DNA of 64,000 bases, taken from assembly GCF_034313965.1 (NCBI RefSeq), contig NZ_JAVIWQ010000002.1, positions 2,852,001 through 2,916,000 of the forward strand, written 5' to 3'. This document shows, one piece after another, positions 37,964 to 46,796 of the stretch. The stretch's first letter is position 1, and every line of letters starts with the position of its first letter. This stretch comes from Herbaspirillum sp. RTI4 (GTDB taxonomy: Bacteria; Pseudomonadota; Gammaproteobacteria; Burkholderiales; Burkholderiaceae_D). The translations under genes were made by a program, and so were the position numbers. The notes beneath the pieces were generated by a model. It saw only the letters and a program-made list of their open reading frames with translations. It did not search any database and was not told the origin of the DNA.

Positions 37964-38860
37964 TCAATCTAAATTAATTTCTTTTATATCTGCATCTAAC
38001 CATAAAACATCAGAGTAAATAATAAAATCGCCTCCTGAATAATGTTTATCCTGCCATCGACGAAAATCTTCGTTACTTACCGAGACAAAACCCAAAAACT
38101 TTTTTATTATTGATAGCCAATCCATCCTTGCCGCTGCTACATAAAAAGCGGCTACGTCTGCAAGCGACAAGCATCTAGCGCGACTCCAAACACCTAATGA
38201 TTCATATTTCCCATTAAAATCATACGTATCTCTGATGTAAAGCCCCACTTTTTTAATCGTGAATACATTGCCTTTTATCGGCCCCCAAGAGGCGGCTCCT
38301 ACTACGGCGACCTTAAAGGTAAAAGAACCAATCGCGCCTAAAAATTCATCCATATTCGTCCGTGGATCTATATATGAATGAAAATTCATCTGGCATACAG
38401 AATCAAGCTCTCGCGCACCCATGCCCGCATGTCCCAACTTCACCGGCAATAATTTCCCCGGTTTCCATCCCTGTTTCGTTAATCGCTTACGTAATAAATC
38501 AACGCCATTAGGGGTTTTCCAATTTGGCGTTTTGATGAATTCGAATGCCAGTTTTTTTACTCTTTCAAACCCCAAAACCCATTCCATCTTGAGAATCTGG
38601 TCATCATATTGCTCCGGCTTCAGCGTCATTGAATCCAGTTCGATTTCGGCACCGTTAACATCTCTTGCATTATTTTTCCGCATATCCTGCGACATTCTGA
38701 ACAAGGGATTAGCAAACCAGCGTCGCATCAACTTCGGCGCGATGGTCCAGCCCATGTTGTCCATGGCACCGGGAATTTCATCGAGATGGAAGACGTCAAC
38801 ATCGACGCGCTTTCCCTCGGTGTGCGAAGCGGGGCTGGTCATTGAACGAGCGAGAGGCAT
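37964..38860 (-). CDS. DUF6402-like protein, candidate T6SS cargo toxin of module 3
   Basis: A 298-residue paralogue. It differs from modules 1 and 2 at residues about 60-75 (RKNNARDVNGAEIELDS), is identical to module 1 over about 85-130 (FEFIKTPNWKTPNGVDLLRK), and has its own 225-260 segment (LADVAAFYVAAARMDWLSII). The conserved C-terminal SGGDFIIYSDV block is present. The 1-bp TAATG overlap with its PAAR gene is the same as in the other modules. Confidence 0.65.
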   Translation of the reverse strand: MPLARSMTSPASHTEGKRVDVDVFHLDEIPGAMDNMGWTIAPKLMRRWFANPLFRMSQDMRKNNARDVNGAEIELDSMTLKPEQYDDQILKMEWVLGFERVKKLAFEFIKTPNWKTPNGVDLLRKRLTKQGWKPGKLLPVKLGHAGMGARELDSVCQMNFHSYIDPRTNMDEFLGAIGSFTFKVAVVGAASWGPIKGNVFTIKKVGLYIRDTYDFNGKYESLGVWSRARCLSLADVAAFYVAAARMDWLSIIKKFLGFVSVSNEDFRRWQDKHYSGGDFIIYSDVLWLDADIKEINLD

Positions 38861-39426
38861 TATCGAATCCCCATTGTTTTTTGTACGGCGTAGAGCAGTT
38901 CCACCTCCAGCGGACTTTGCGAAAACGCCTTGCCGGTCGCACCGTCTTCATAGGCTTCGTCGTGATGCTCGCCGAACGAAGTTTTCATGCCGTACATAAA
39001 ACCGCTGGTCGGCTGTCCGGTCTGCTTATCGTACAAAACAAAGTACTCGTCAAAGCGACGTGAGGCGTCCGAAGCGGCGGTGTGTGTTTGCTGAACGGGA
39101 ACGGCAGGTCGGAGAAAGGCTTGCGATTCGGCGTCGTCGTCGAAGGTGGTGGTCAGGTGCAGCGTGGCTTTGAGGACCGGCGGCGGGGAGCATTTGCAAT
39201 GGACAATGTCGTCTTCCAGCGCCACTTCGCCCATGAACTGCAATCGCCTGGGGCCGCCGGCTTTGGCAATGGTGCCGGTGCTTTTGCACGCGTCGCACCG
39301 TACCGGCCCGCCGATCAACGCGGCGATATACCCTTCGTCGCCGACCGTAAAGGTGGAATTGCCGTTGTCCAAAATGGCCCCGCCCGAGCTGAGCGGATCG
39401 CCGACCACCACAATTTTCCGCAACAT
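38860..39426 (-). CDS. PAAR-motif protein (T6SS spike tip), module 3
   Basis: A 188-residue PAAR protein almost identical to that of module 1. It is the copy nearest tatD, 220 bp from its stop, and probably keeps the ancestral upstream context. The inverted repeat CTTTACA-AAA-TGTAAAG (39435-39451) lies 8 bp before the start. The PAAR signatures are as in module 1. Confidence 0.8.
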   Translation of the reverse strand: MLRKIVVVGDPLSSGGAILDNGNSTFTVGDEGYIAALIGGPVRCDACKSTGTIAKAGGPRRLQFMGEVALEDDIVHCKCSPPPVLKATLHLTTTFDDDAESQAFLRPAVPVQQTHTAASDASRRFDEYFVLYDKQTGQPTSGFMYGMKTSFGEHHDEAYEDGATGKAFSQSPLEVELLYAVQKTMGIR

Positions 39427-39434
39427 GTTGTCAT

Positions 39435-39451
39435 CTTTACAAAATGTAAAG
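39435..39451. promoter_or_regulatory. Inverted repeat at the PAAR start, candidate operator (module 3)
   Basis: CTTTACA-AAA-TGTAAAG, a perfect 7-bp inverted repeat with 3-nt spacer, ends 8 bp before the PAAR start. Copies lie at 36876-36892 (perfect) and 34018-34034 (one mismatch). A repressor at this spot would block transcription or ribosome access; the binding protein is unknown. Confidence 0.45.
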
Positions 39452-39646
39452 ACGGCATTTTTACTGAATTGTTTTAAGAAGAACAGACGAAAGAAGGGAC
39501 TGGCGATTTCTCTTGTCTATCCTCGGACAAGTAACGCCGAAAGCGCAAAAAAATACAGATAAAACCGGAATCGAACAGTGTCGCTGCTGTCCTTGTCATC
39601 GCCGTTTGACCACTTTGTCGACTTTGACTGATTGGACTGACGAGTA

Positions 39647-40453
39647 TTACCTGCCCGGAAACAAAGCCGCCAGACGCGGCATTACCTGCATGGCATTGGC
39701 GGCAGTGGCATGTGCTACCTGTTCGCTGGAAAGTCCGCGCAATTGCGCCAGCACTTCTCCGATGCGCGGAATTTGTTCGGGAGAATTACGCGCCGGATGC
39801 AGCCAGGCGGGCGAGAGATCAGGAGCGTCGGTTTCCAGCACGATGGATTCCAGCGGTAAACCAGCGGCGAGTCGACGTATCTGCAAGGCTCGTGGGAAAG
39901 TCATCGCGCCGCCGAAGCCGAGTTTGAAACCGAGTCCGATAAAAGTCTCGGCCTGTTGCTCGCTGCCGTTGAACGCATGGGCAATGCCGCCCGGCACCGC
40001 AATGCGTCGCAAATGTTTGAGGATGATGTCTTGCGAACGGCGCACATGCAACAGCACCGGCAGGTCAAAGTCACGCGCCAGCTTGAGTTGCTCGGCGTAA
40101 AAATATTCCTGCCGTTCGCGCAACAGACCTTGCCTGAGTTCCGGGACGAAAAAATCCAGCCCAATTTCACCGATGGCCACGAAACGAGGATCGACCAACG
40201 CGCTTTCTACCGCGCGACGCAGAACCAGCAGCGCGTCGTTATCGGCTTGCGACACGTAAAGCGGATGAATGCCCAGCGCATAGACCGTATTGCTTTGACT
40301 GGCTGCCAGCGCGGCAACCTGCGAAAAATTGCTGGTCGCTATCGCCGGAATGACAATCGCCTGAACGCCGCATTGCGCGGCGCGTTGCGCAATGGCGGCT
40401 TGCTCCGTGCCGAATTCGCCCGCGTCGAGATGGCAGTGGGTATCAATCCACAT
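39647..40453 (-). CDS. TatD-family metal-dependent hydrolase (DNase)
   Basis: A 268-residue TIM-barrel metallohydrolase of the TatD/YcfH/YjjV group. Metal ligands are visible in MWIDTHCHLD, AIGEIGLDFF, LLHVRRSQ, IAHAFNGS and LETDAPDLSP. Members act as 3'-exonucleases or DNases. It is 9 bp after argE, and the PAAR cassette follows its stop. A diverged copy of its last dozen codons is found at both internal module junctions. Confidence 0.9.
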   Translation of the reverse strand: MWIDTHCHLDAGEFGTEQAAIAQRAAQCGVQAIVIPAIATSNFSQVAALAASQSNTVYALGIHPLYVSQADNDALLVLRRAVESALVDPRFVAIGEIGLDFFVPELRQGLLRERQEYFYAEQLKLARDFDLPVLLHVRRSQDIILKHLRRIAVPGGIAHAFNGSEQQAETFIGLGFKLGFGGAMTFPRALQIRRLAAGLPLESIVLETDAPDLSPAWLHPARNSPEQIPRIGEVLAQLRGLSSEQVAHATAANAMQVMPRLAALFPGR

Positions 40454-40462
40454 GGCGCGGAA

Positions 40463-41635
40463 TCAGGCCTCTTGCAGCGAACGTCCCAGCTTGCGCAGGA
40501 AATCTTCGCAGCGCGTCAGTTGTTCGATAGGAACGAATTCGTTGGCCCTATGGGCATGGTCGATGGAGCCGGGACCGCAGACGATGGTCGGAACACCGGC
40601 TTCCTGGAACAGGCCGGCTTCCGTTGCGTAAGCCACCTTGCGTCGTTCGCGGTCGCCGGTCAGGGCGCGCACCAGTGCCACGATGGCTTCCTGTTCGGCG
40701 GTTTCCAGACTCGGGCTGAGCGCGATATTGGAAATCTCTATACGAGCTTCGGCGAATTCGGCGCGCATGGCAGGCAACAGCCGGTCATGCACATAGGCCT
40801 CGATCTGCGACTGCATGGCCTGCGGCGACATGCCGGGAAGATTGCGGAATTCGTACGTAAATTCGCACAGGTCGGGAATGGTGTTGAGCGCAATACCGCC
40901 GTTGATCTGGTTCGATGTCATGGTCGAAAACGGGACATCGAACAATTCGTCATAAGGGCCGTTGGCGCGATAGGCGTCGGCCATGTCACGAATGGTGCAG
41001 ATCAAGCGGGCGGCATGTTCGACCGCATTGCAGCCGCGCGGCGTCAGCGAGGAGTGCGCCGCCTTGCCATGCACGCGACAGGTGTAGGCATTGATACCCT
41101 TGTGCGCCACCACGACTTGCATCGAAGTCGGCTCACCAACGAGGCAACCGTCGGCGCGAATGCCGCGCCGCTTTAACTCAGCTAGCATCCCTTGCACGCC
41201 GACACAGCCAATTTCTTCGTCGTAGGAGAGGGCCAGATGGATAGGCTTGACACGCGGCATGGCCAAAAATTCTGACGTCAAGGACAAGGCGGTAGCGATA
41301 AAGCCTTTCATGTCGCAGCTGCCGCGGCCATACAGCAAACCGTTTTTTTCAGTCAGGGCAAAGGGGTCGGTATCCCATTTCTGCCCATCCACCGGCACCA
41401 CATCGGTGTGACCGGACAGAACGATGCCGCCCTGCGTCATGCCGGCGTTAGGGCCGCTGGTGGCGGGTAAGGTGGCGAATAAATTGGCTTTGCTGCGTTC
41501 TTCATTATGCGAAAACCACGCGGTCACGCCCTGTTGCTGCAAGTCATCGCGCACGCAGGTGATCAAATCCAGGTTGGAGTTGCGGCTAGTGGTGTCAAAC
41601 GCTACGAGCGTTTCCAGCCATTGTCGGGTATCCAT
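40463..41635 (-). CDS. argE: Acetylornithine deacetylase
   Basis: A 390-residue M20-family zinc peptidase. Metal and catalytic segments: VLSGHTDVVPVDG, LLYGRGSCDMKGFIA, LSYDEEIGCVGVQGM, and YATEAGLFQEAGVPTIVCGP with a C-terminal AHRANEFV. ArgE removes the acetyl group from N-acetylornithine in arginine synthesis. GAGG precedes the start. It is upstream of tatD in the same direction. Confidence 0.93.
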   Translation of the reverse strand: MDTRQWLETLVAFDTTSRNSNLDLITCVRDDLQQQGVTAWFSHNEERSKANLFATLPATSGPNAGMTQGGIVLSGHTDVVPVDGQKWDTDPFALTEKNGLLYGRGSCDMKGFIATALSLTSEFLAMPRVKPIHLALSYDEEIGCVGVQGMLAELKRRGIRADGCLVGEPTSMQVVVAHKGINAYTCRVHGKAAHSSLTPRGCNAVEHAARLICTIRDMADAYRANGPYDELFDVPFSTMTSNQINGGIALNTIPDLCEFTYEFRNLPGMSPQAMQSQIEAYVHDRLLPAMRAEFAEARIEISNIALSPSLETAEQEAIVALVRALTGDRERRKVAYATEAGLFQEAGVPTIVCGPGSIDHAHRANEFVPIEQLTRCEDFLRKLGRSLQEA

Positions 41636-41730
41636 GGGAGCCTCTATCTGTAAATCGGTAATATCTTTTATAGCATTTTTGCGGCCTGATCGTATGAAGC
41701 CGGCTTAAAACACGGGCTTCGCTCAAACAA

Positions 41731-41760
41731 CTTCAAGCAGCATCAAGCAGCATCAGGCAG
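41731..41760. repeat. 10-bp tandem repeat, 3 copies, after the lolD stop
   Basis: CTTCAAGCAG, CATCAAGCAG and CATCAGGCAG lie back to back, 7 bp downstream of the lolD stop. Another member of the post-stop repeat pattern in this window. Confidence 0.75.
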
Positions 41761-41767
41761 CGATCTG

Positions 41768-42463
41768 TCAGTCGACAAAAGGCTGCAAACCCGTTTCCGT
41801 CAGACGCAGCATGCGCTTGCAGCGCGTCGCCAGCGTGGCGTCGTGCGTCACGATGACGAAAGCGGTACCGAGCGTGCGCGACAGTTCCAGCATGGTCTCG
41901 AAGGTTTTGTCGGCCGTGGCGCGGTCCAGATTGCCGGTCGGTTCGTCAGCCAAGACGCAAGCCGGTTTCGTCACCAGCGCCCGCGCCAGCGCCACGCGCT
42001 GACGTTCGCCGCCGGACAATTCGCCCGGCGTATGCGTGACCCGATTCTCCAGCCCGACCTGCGCCAGAATTTCACGCGCCTGCCGCTGTGCTTCGCTGCG
42101 ATTGACGCGGCGGATCAGCAAGGGCATGGCCACATTGTCGAGCGCCGAAAATTCCGGCAGCAGATGATGAAATTGATAGACGAAGCCGAGCGAGGTGTTG
42201 CGTAAATTGCCGCGTGCCGTTTCGCCGAGGCTGGCGAAATCGCTTCCCAGCAAGCTGACCTGACCGGCGGTAGGCGTATCCAGCCCGCCGAGCAAATGCA
42301 ACAGGGTCGATTTGCCGGAACCGGACGCGCCGACAATGGCGACCTGCTCTCCGCGCAGGGCGTCGAAATCGACACCGTTCAACACCTTCACCGCATAGTT
42401 TCCCTGCGTGAATGTTTTTCCCAGTCCGCGACAGGACAGGACTACCTGATCGTGATCACTCAT
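41768..42463 (-). CDS. lolD: Lipoprotein-releasing system ATP-binding protein LolD
   Basis: A 231-residue ABC ATPase: Walker [17 protein letters not shown], signature [15 protein letters not shown], Walker [13 protein letters not shown], switch His IVTHDATLA. With the LolC/E permease it extracts lipoproteins from the inner membrane and passes them to LolA. The start at 42463 lies inside the permease gene's 3' end (8-bp overlap, ATGAGTGA), which supports coupling; the upstream frame extension is not used. Confidence 0.94.
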   Translation of the reverse strand: MSDHDQVVLSCRGLGKTFTQGNYAVKVLNGVDFDALRGEQVAIVGASGSGKSTLLHLLGGLDTPTAGQVSLLGSDFASLGETARGNLRNTSLGFVYQFHHLLPEFSALDNVAMPLLIRRVNRSEAQRQAREILAQVGLENRVTHTPGELSGGERQRVALARALVTKPACVLADEPTGNLDRATADKTFETMLELSRTLGTAFVIVTHDATLATRCKRMLRLTETGLQPFVD

Positions 42464-43721
42464 AGCGCAAGGCCTCCGCAGGTTTGACGCGGGCCGCAGC
42501 CCAGCTTGGATACAGCGTCGCCAGGAACGCCAGCACAACCGATACGCCGCCGATTTTCATGACGTCGTTCCAGTCCAGATCGGACGGCAATTCAGAAATC
42601 ACGTAAATGCTCTTCGGTAAAAACTGAACATGCAACAAATGCTCAATACCAGGCACGATCACGTCGATATTGAGCGCAATCAGCACTCCCAGCGTAACGC
42701 CGATAGCCGTGCCGATCAGGCCGACCAGCGCGCCCTGAATCATGAAAATTTTCATGATCGAACCCGGCGAAGCGCCCAGCGTGCGCAGGATGGCAATATC
42801 GGGTTGTTTATCGGTGACGGTCATCACCAGCGTCGAGACCAGATTGAAAGCAGCGACGGCAATAATCAGCGTGAGAATGATGAACATCATGCGTTTTTCT
42901 GTCTTGACCGCTGCGAACCAGTTGGCGTTTTGCTGCGACCAGTCGCGGGTATAGACATTACCCGGCAGCGTGCTCGCCAACTGATCGGCCACCTGCGGCG
43001 CTTCCAGCATGTCGCGAATGCGCAGCCGCAATCCGGTTGGCGCATCCGTGCGGAACATTTTTTCCGCATCGTTGAGCTGGATAAAGGCCAGCGAAGAATC
43101 GAATTCATAATGCCCGGCTTCAAAAATCCCGACCACGGTAAATTGCTTGAGCCGTGGCAATACCCCCGCCGGTGTGACTTGCCCTTGCGGCGCAATCAGC
43201 GTCACCTTGTCGCCGATACCGGCACGCAAACCCCGCGCCAGTTCGCCGCCCAGCACGATATTGAATTCGCCTTCTTTCAGGTCGGCAAATTTTCCCTGCC
43301 GCACCTGCCCGGCCACGTCCGACACCTTCGGCTCCTGTTCCGGCAGCACGCCACGCACCATCACGCCGCGCACGGTTTCATCGCGCGTCATCATGGCTTG
43401 CGCCGCGACATAGGGCGCTGCGCCAATCACCTCAGGGTTCTTGAAGGCATCCTTGGCCAGCGCCTGCCAGTCATACATGGTGCCGGAATTATCGAATACC
43501 TCGATGTGAGACAGCACCGACAACATGCGGTCGCGCACTTCTTTCTGGAAGCCATTCATCACCGACAACACCACGATCAGCGCCGCCACGCCCAGCGCAA
43601 TGCCCGCCATGGAAATGAGGGAAATGAAGGAAATGAAACTATTGCGGCCACTGCGTTTGCCAGCGCGCGTATAGCGAATGCCGACCAGCCACTCGAAGGG
43701 CAAATTATTTATCAGACTCAA
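42456..43721 (-). CDS. lolC: Lipoprotein-releasing system transmembrane protein LolC/LolE
   Basis: A 421-residue permease if it starts at TTG 43719-43721, preceded by AAGAGAA. One N-terminal helix ([30 protein letters not shown]), a large periplasmic domain, and three C-terminal helices give the LolC/E/MacB-like FtsX architecture. No ATG lies near the conserved start [20 protein letters not shown]; the next upstream starts add about 100 unlikely residues. Family length (about 415) favours the TTG. Only one permease gene is present next to lolD, so it may act as a homodimer (LolF-type). Confidence 0.9.
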   Translation of the reverse strand: MSLINNLPFEWLVGIRYTRAGKRSGRNSFISFISLISMAGIALGVAALIVVLSVMNGFQKEVRDRMLSVLSHIEVFDNSGTMYDWQALAKDAFKNPEVIGAAPYVAAQAMMTRDETVRGVMVRGVLPEQEPKVSDVAGQVRQGKFADLKEGEFNIVLGGELARGLRAGIGDKVTLIAPQGQVTPAGVLPRLKQFTVVGIFEAGHYEFDSSLAFIQLNDAEKMFRTDAPTGLRLRIRDMLEAPQVADQLASTLPGNVYTRDWSQQNANWFAAVKTEKRMMFIILTLIIAVAAFNLVSTLVMTVTDKQPDIAILRTLGASPGSIMKIFMIQGALVGLIGTAIGVTLGVLIALNIDVIVPGIEHLLHVQFLPKSIYVISELPSDLDWNDVMKIGGVSVVLAFLATLYPSWAAARVKPAEALRYE

Positions 43722-43962
43722 TATGATTCTCTTGGTTGAGGGGCGCGCAACCCAGGACTGCCCGGAAACTGCCAGGATAAAAAGTGCAGTCAGGTTGAAT
43801 GCAGAAGGCAAAATGCCAGCCTCGCAGTGTGCCATACATTCGGTACTGGACGACTGCCTGCACCCGTCACACCACCATTTGGCGTTGCCGATCCGCAAGC
43901 CGGCGAGCCGCTCTGAGCAAGCAAACCAACCCGCTTCACGCGATTCACCTACAATCGCGTCC

Positions 43963-45033
43963 ATGAAACATCTCGACATCCTCCTGCCCTTCGCTCTTCC
44001 TCCCGCTGCGGCGGCCAAAGCTCTGCTGCGCGAGTGTCAAGCGCCTGCGCTTGCCATCTTGCTGGGAAAAAGCTCCCCCGCCTCACCCGAGCGCAGCATC
44101 GATCCCTTCGCCCGCGCGCTGGCTCATGAAGCCTGGCTGCAACGTCGCTTCGATCTGCGTGATGCTGATTGGACTGAATCCAGCCCGGCTATCGCCTGCC
44201 TTCTGATGCAGGCCTGCGGCCTCGCTGCGCAGCCAGGTACCTGGTTCGTGTTGCAACCGGCGCATATCCATATCGCCCGCGACCATCTGGTGCTGACCGA
44301 ACTGCGTCAGCTGGAACTCGGCGAGGTCCAATCGCGCCAGTTATTCGAATCTGCCGCGCTGCTGTGCGAAGAAGACGGCAAGACCTTGCTGTATGGCGAC
44401 TCACGCACCTGGTTTCTGCGCGCCGACGACTGGCAAGGATTACGCACCGCCACGCCGGAAGCCGCCAGCGGCCGCAATGTCGATATCTGGATGCCCAAAG
44501 GCCCTGGCGAAAAAGCCTGGCGCAAATTGCAAAACGAAATGCAAATGCAATGGTTTGCCCATCCCCTCAACGACGAGCGTGAAGCCGCTGGTCTGCCCAG
44601 CGTGAATTCGCTTTGGCTGTGGGGCGGCGCGCAAGCGACAGCGGCCGTAACTGCCACGCCCTACCCGCGCACGTTTGGCCTCAGCTACTGGATGGCGGCA
44701 CTGGCCCGCATCGAAGATCGTTGCGCCGCGCCGCCGCCCGCTGAAGTCATCCATGCGCCGGAAGAGCGCGCCCTGCTCCTGCTCGACGGCCTGCTCGAAC
44801 CGGGTCTTACCGACGAGTGGGGCGTCTGGCTGGAGCGCATGGAATTGCTGGAGCGCGAATGGTTCGTTCCGCTGCTGGCGGCACTGCGCAACGGTAGCTT
44901 GCAATCGCTCACGCTGATTTTGACCGGGCAGGAAAAATTGCGCGAAGTCAGTGTTAGTCGCGCTGCGCTCAAAAAATTCTGGCGCAGTCCTTCGCTGACG
45001 CAATTAGTGACCGTACCGACGACGCCAACATGA
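43963..45033 (+). CDS. RpfE-like conserved protein (phosphoglycerate mutase-related annotation)
   Basis: A 356-residue cytoplasmic protein. It begins MKHLDILLPFALPP and contains WFVLQPAHIHIARDHLVLTE, RNVDIWMPKGPGEKAWRKLQ, NEMQMQWFAHPLNDEREAAG and NSLWLWGGA. These match my memory of proteins encoded just upstream of recJ in beta- and gammaproteobacteria (Xanthomonas RpfE). Some databases call them cofactor-independent phosphoglycerate mutase regulators; no catalytic motif is visible to me. It overlaps recJ by 4 bp (ATGA). Function remains unclear. Confidence 0.75.
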   Translation: MKHLDILLPFALPPAAAAKALLRECQAPALAILLGKSSPASPERSIDPFARALAHEAWLQRRFDLRDADWTESSPAIACLLMQACGLAAQPGTWFVLQPAHIHIARDHLVLTELRQLELGEVQSRQLFESAALLCEEDGKTLLYGDSRTWFLRADDWQGLRTATPEAASGRNVDIWMPKGPGEKAWRKLQNEMQMQWFAHPLNDEREAAGLPSVNSLWLWGGAQATAAVTATPYPRTFGLSYWMAALARIEDRCAAPPPAEVIHAPEERALLLLDGLLEPGLTDEWGVWLERMELLEREWFVPLLAALRNGSLQSLTLILTGQEKLREVSVSRAALKKFWRSPSLTQLVTVPTTPT

Positions 45034-46724
45034 TTCGTATCACCACCCGCACCTATTCCCATCACGATGCCGAACGCCTGCGCCTCTCCGGCGTTCATCC
45101 GGTGCTGGCGCGCATCTTTGCGGCACGCGGCCTGACCGCTCCCGACGAACTTGAGCGCGATATCAAATCCATGCTGCCGCCGTCGGGACTGCTGCATATC
45201 GACGCCGCCGCCGTCTATCTGGCCGATGCCATCGCGCAGAACAAAAAAATGGTGATCGTGGCTGATTACGATTGCGACGGCGCGACTGCCTGCGCGGTCG
45301 GACTGCGCGGCTTGCGCATGCTGGGCGCGCAGGTCGATTACATCGTGCCTAACCGTTTCGAATACGGCTACGGCCTGACGCCGGAAATCGTCGCCCTGAC
45401 CGCCCGCGAGAAATCGCCCGACATCATCATCACCGTAGACAACGGCATTGCCAGCATCGATGGCGTGGCCGAGGCCAAACGACGCGGCATCGAAGTGGTC
45501 GTTACCGATCACCATTTGCCGGGCGATGCCCTGCCCGACGCGCGCGTGATCGTCAATCCTAACCAGCCGCATTGCGGTTTTCCGAGCAAGCATCTGGCCG
45601 GCGTCGGCGTGATGTTTTATGTGCTGCTGGCCTTGCGTACCGAAATGCGCCGACGCGGTCTGTTCGATGCCGACAGTCAGCCGAAACTGCAAGTGCTGCT
45701 CGATCTGGTAGCGCTGGGGACGGTGGCCGATGTGGTGAAACTGGATGCCAACAACCGCATCCTGGTCGCGCAAGGTCTCAAACGCATGCGCGCCGGTCAG
45801 ATGCATGCGGGTGTGGCGGCGCTGTTTCGTGCCGCCGGACGTGAAGCCCGGCGCGCCTCGCCGTTCGATCTCGGCTTTGCGCTCGGGCCGCGGCTGAATG
45901 CGGCCGGTCGGCTGTCTGACATGGCGCTGGGCATCGAATGTCTGATTACCGACGACGAAGGCCGCGCCTGGGCGATTGCTCAGGAACTGGACGGCATTAA
46001 TCGCGAGCGGCGCGAAATCGAAGCCGGCATGCAGGATGAGGCGCTGCTGCTGCTGGAGCACATCGACCCCCGCGATAATCGCACCATCAGCATCTTCGAT
46101 CCGGGCTGGCATCAGGGCGTGATCGGCATCGTCGCGTCCCGCCTGAAAGACAAGTTTTACCGGCCAACGATTACCTTTGCTCCGGCGGACAACGGCATGA
46201 TCAAGGGTTCCGGCCGCTCGATACCCGGCTTCCATCTGCGCGATGCGCTGGATCTGGTGTCCAAGCAGGCCCCTGCGCTAATCGATAAATTCGGCGGTCA
46301 CGCGATGGCGGCCGGTCTGACGCTGCGTGCCGAGGCGCTGGATGCCTTCAGCGCTGCGTTCGAGCGCGTTGGTCAGCAATGGCTGACACAAAACCAGCTG
46401 GAGCGTGTAGTGGAAACCGACGGCGTGCTGGAAGATGCCTTTTACACACTGCCTTTCATTGCCCTGCTGGAAGACGAAGTATGGGGACAGGGCTTCGCCG
46501 CGCCGGTGTTTTGCGATCGCTTCCGCGTCATCAGCCAGCGTGTGTTGAAAGAAAAACATCTGAAGCTGCAACTGGAACGCGCCGGGCAACGCTTTGACGC
46601 GATCTGGTTCGGTCACACCGATGCACTGCCGGACTTCGCCAAGGTCGCTTTCCGGCTCGACGCCAACGAATACAACGGCGTCGCCCGCGTACAGTTGATG
46701 GTGGAACATGCCGAACCGGACTGA
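45030..46724 (+). CDS. recJ: Single-stranded-DNA-specific exonuclease RecJ
   Basis: A 564-residue DHH-family 5'-3' exonuclease. Motifs: VIVADYDCDGATACAV, TVDNGIASIDG, VVTDHHLPGD (the DHH motif), LDLVALGTVADVV and a DHHA1 domain with GPRLNAAGRLSD and GSGRSIPGFHLRDALD. It acts in mismatch repair and RecF-pathway recombination. The start overlaps the upstream gene by 4 bp. It precedes prfB and lysS. Confidence 0.96.
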   Translation: MIRITTRTYSHHDAERLRLSGVHPVLARIFAARGLTAPDELERDIKSMLPPSGLLHIDAAAVYLADAIAQNKKMVIVADYDCDGATACAVGLRGLRMLGAQVDYIVPNRFEYGYGLTPEIVALTAREKSPDIIITVDNGIASIDGVAEAKRRGIEVVVTDHHLPGDALPDARVIVNPNQPHCGFPSKHLAGVGVMFYVLLALRTEMRRRGLFDADSQPKLQVLLDLVALGTVADVVKLDANNRILVAQGLKRMRAGQMHAGVAALFRAAGREARRASPFDLGFALGPRLNAAGRLSDMALGIECLITDDEGRAWAIAQELDGINRERREIEAGMQDEALLLLEHIDPRDNRTISIFDPGWHQGVIGIVASRLKDKFYRPTITFAPADNGMIKGSGRSIPGFHLRDALDLVSKQAPALIDKFGGHAMAAGLTLRAEALDAFSAAFERVGQQWLTQNQLERVVETDGVLEDAFYTLPFIALLEDEVWGQGFAAPVFCDRFRVISQRVLKEKHLKLQLERAGQRFDAIWFGHTDALPDFAKVAFRLDANEYNGVARVQLMVEHAEPD

Positions 46725-46762
46725 AAACCCGGTCGACGTCCGGTGAGAGGCCCGGTATCTTG

Positions 46763-46768
46763 TATAAT
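46763..46768 (+). promoter_or_regulatory. prfB: Candidate -10 box of the prfB promoter
   Basis: A perfect TATAAT lies 28 bp before the prfB start in the 72-bp gap after recJ. No good -35 hexamer is seen at 16-18 bp upstream, so the assignment is tentative. Confidence 0.4.
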
Positions 46769-46796
46769 CCGCCCTTTGATCGACACTATAAAAGCC

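Noticed and set aside
22595..39426. Complete T6SS gene cluster
   Set aside because: Only PAAR-type spike genes and candidate cargo are present; no TssB/C, ClpV, VgrG, Hcp or membrane-complex genes occur in the window.
44685..46235. Long open frame (516 codons) on the minus strand opposite recJ and its upstream gene
   Set aside because: Antisense to well-supported genes, with low-complexity His/Gln/Arg-rich content typical of a shadow frame in GC-rich DNA.
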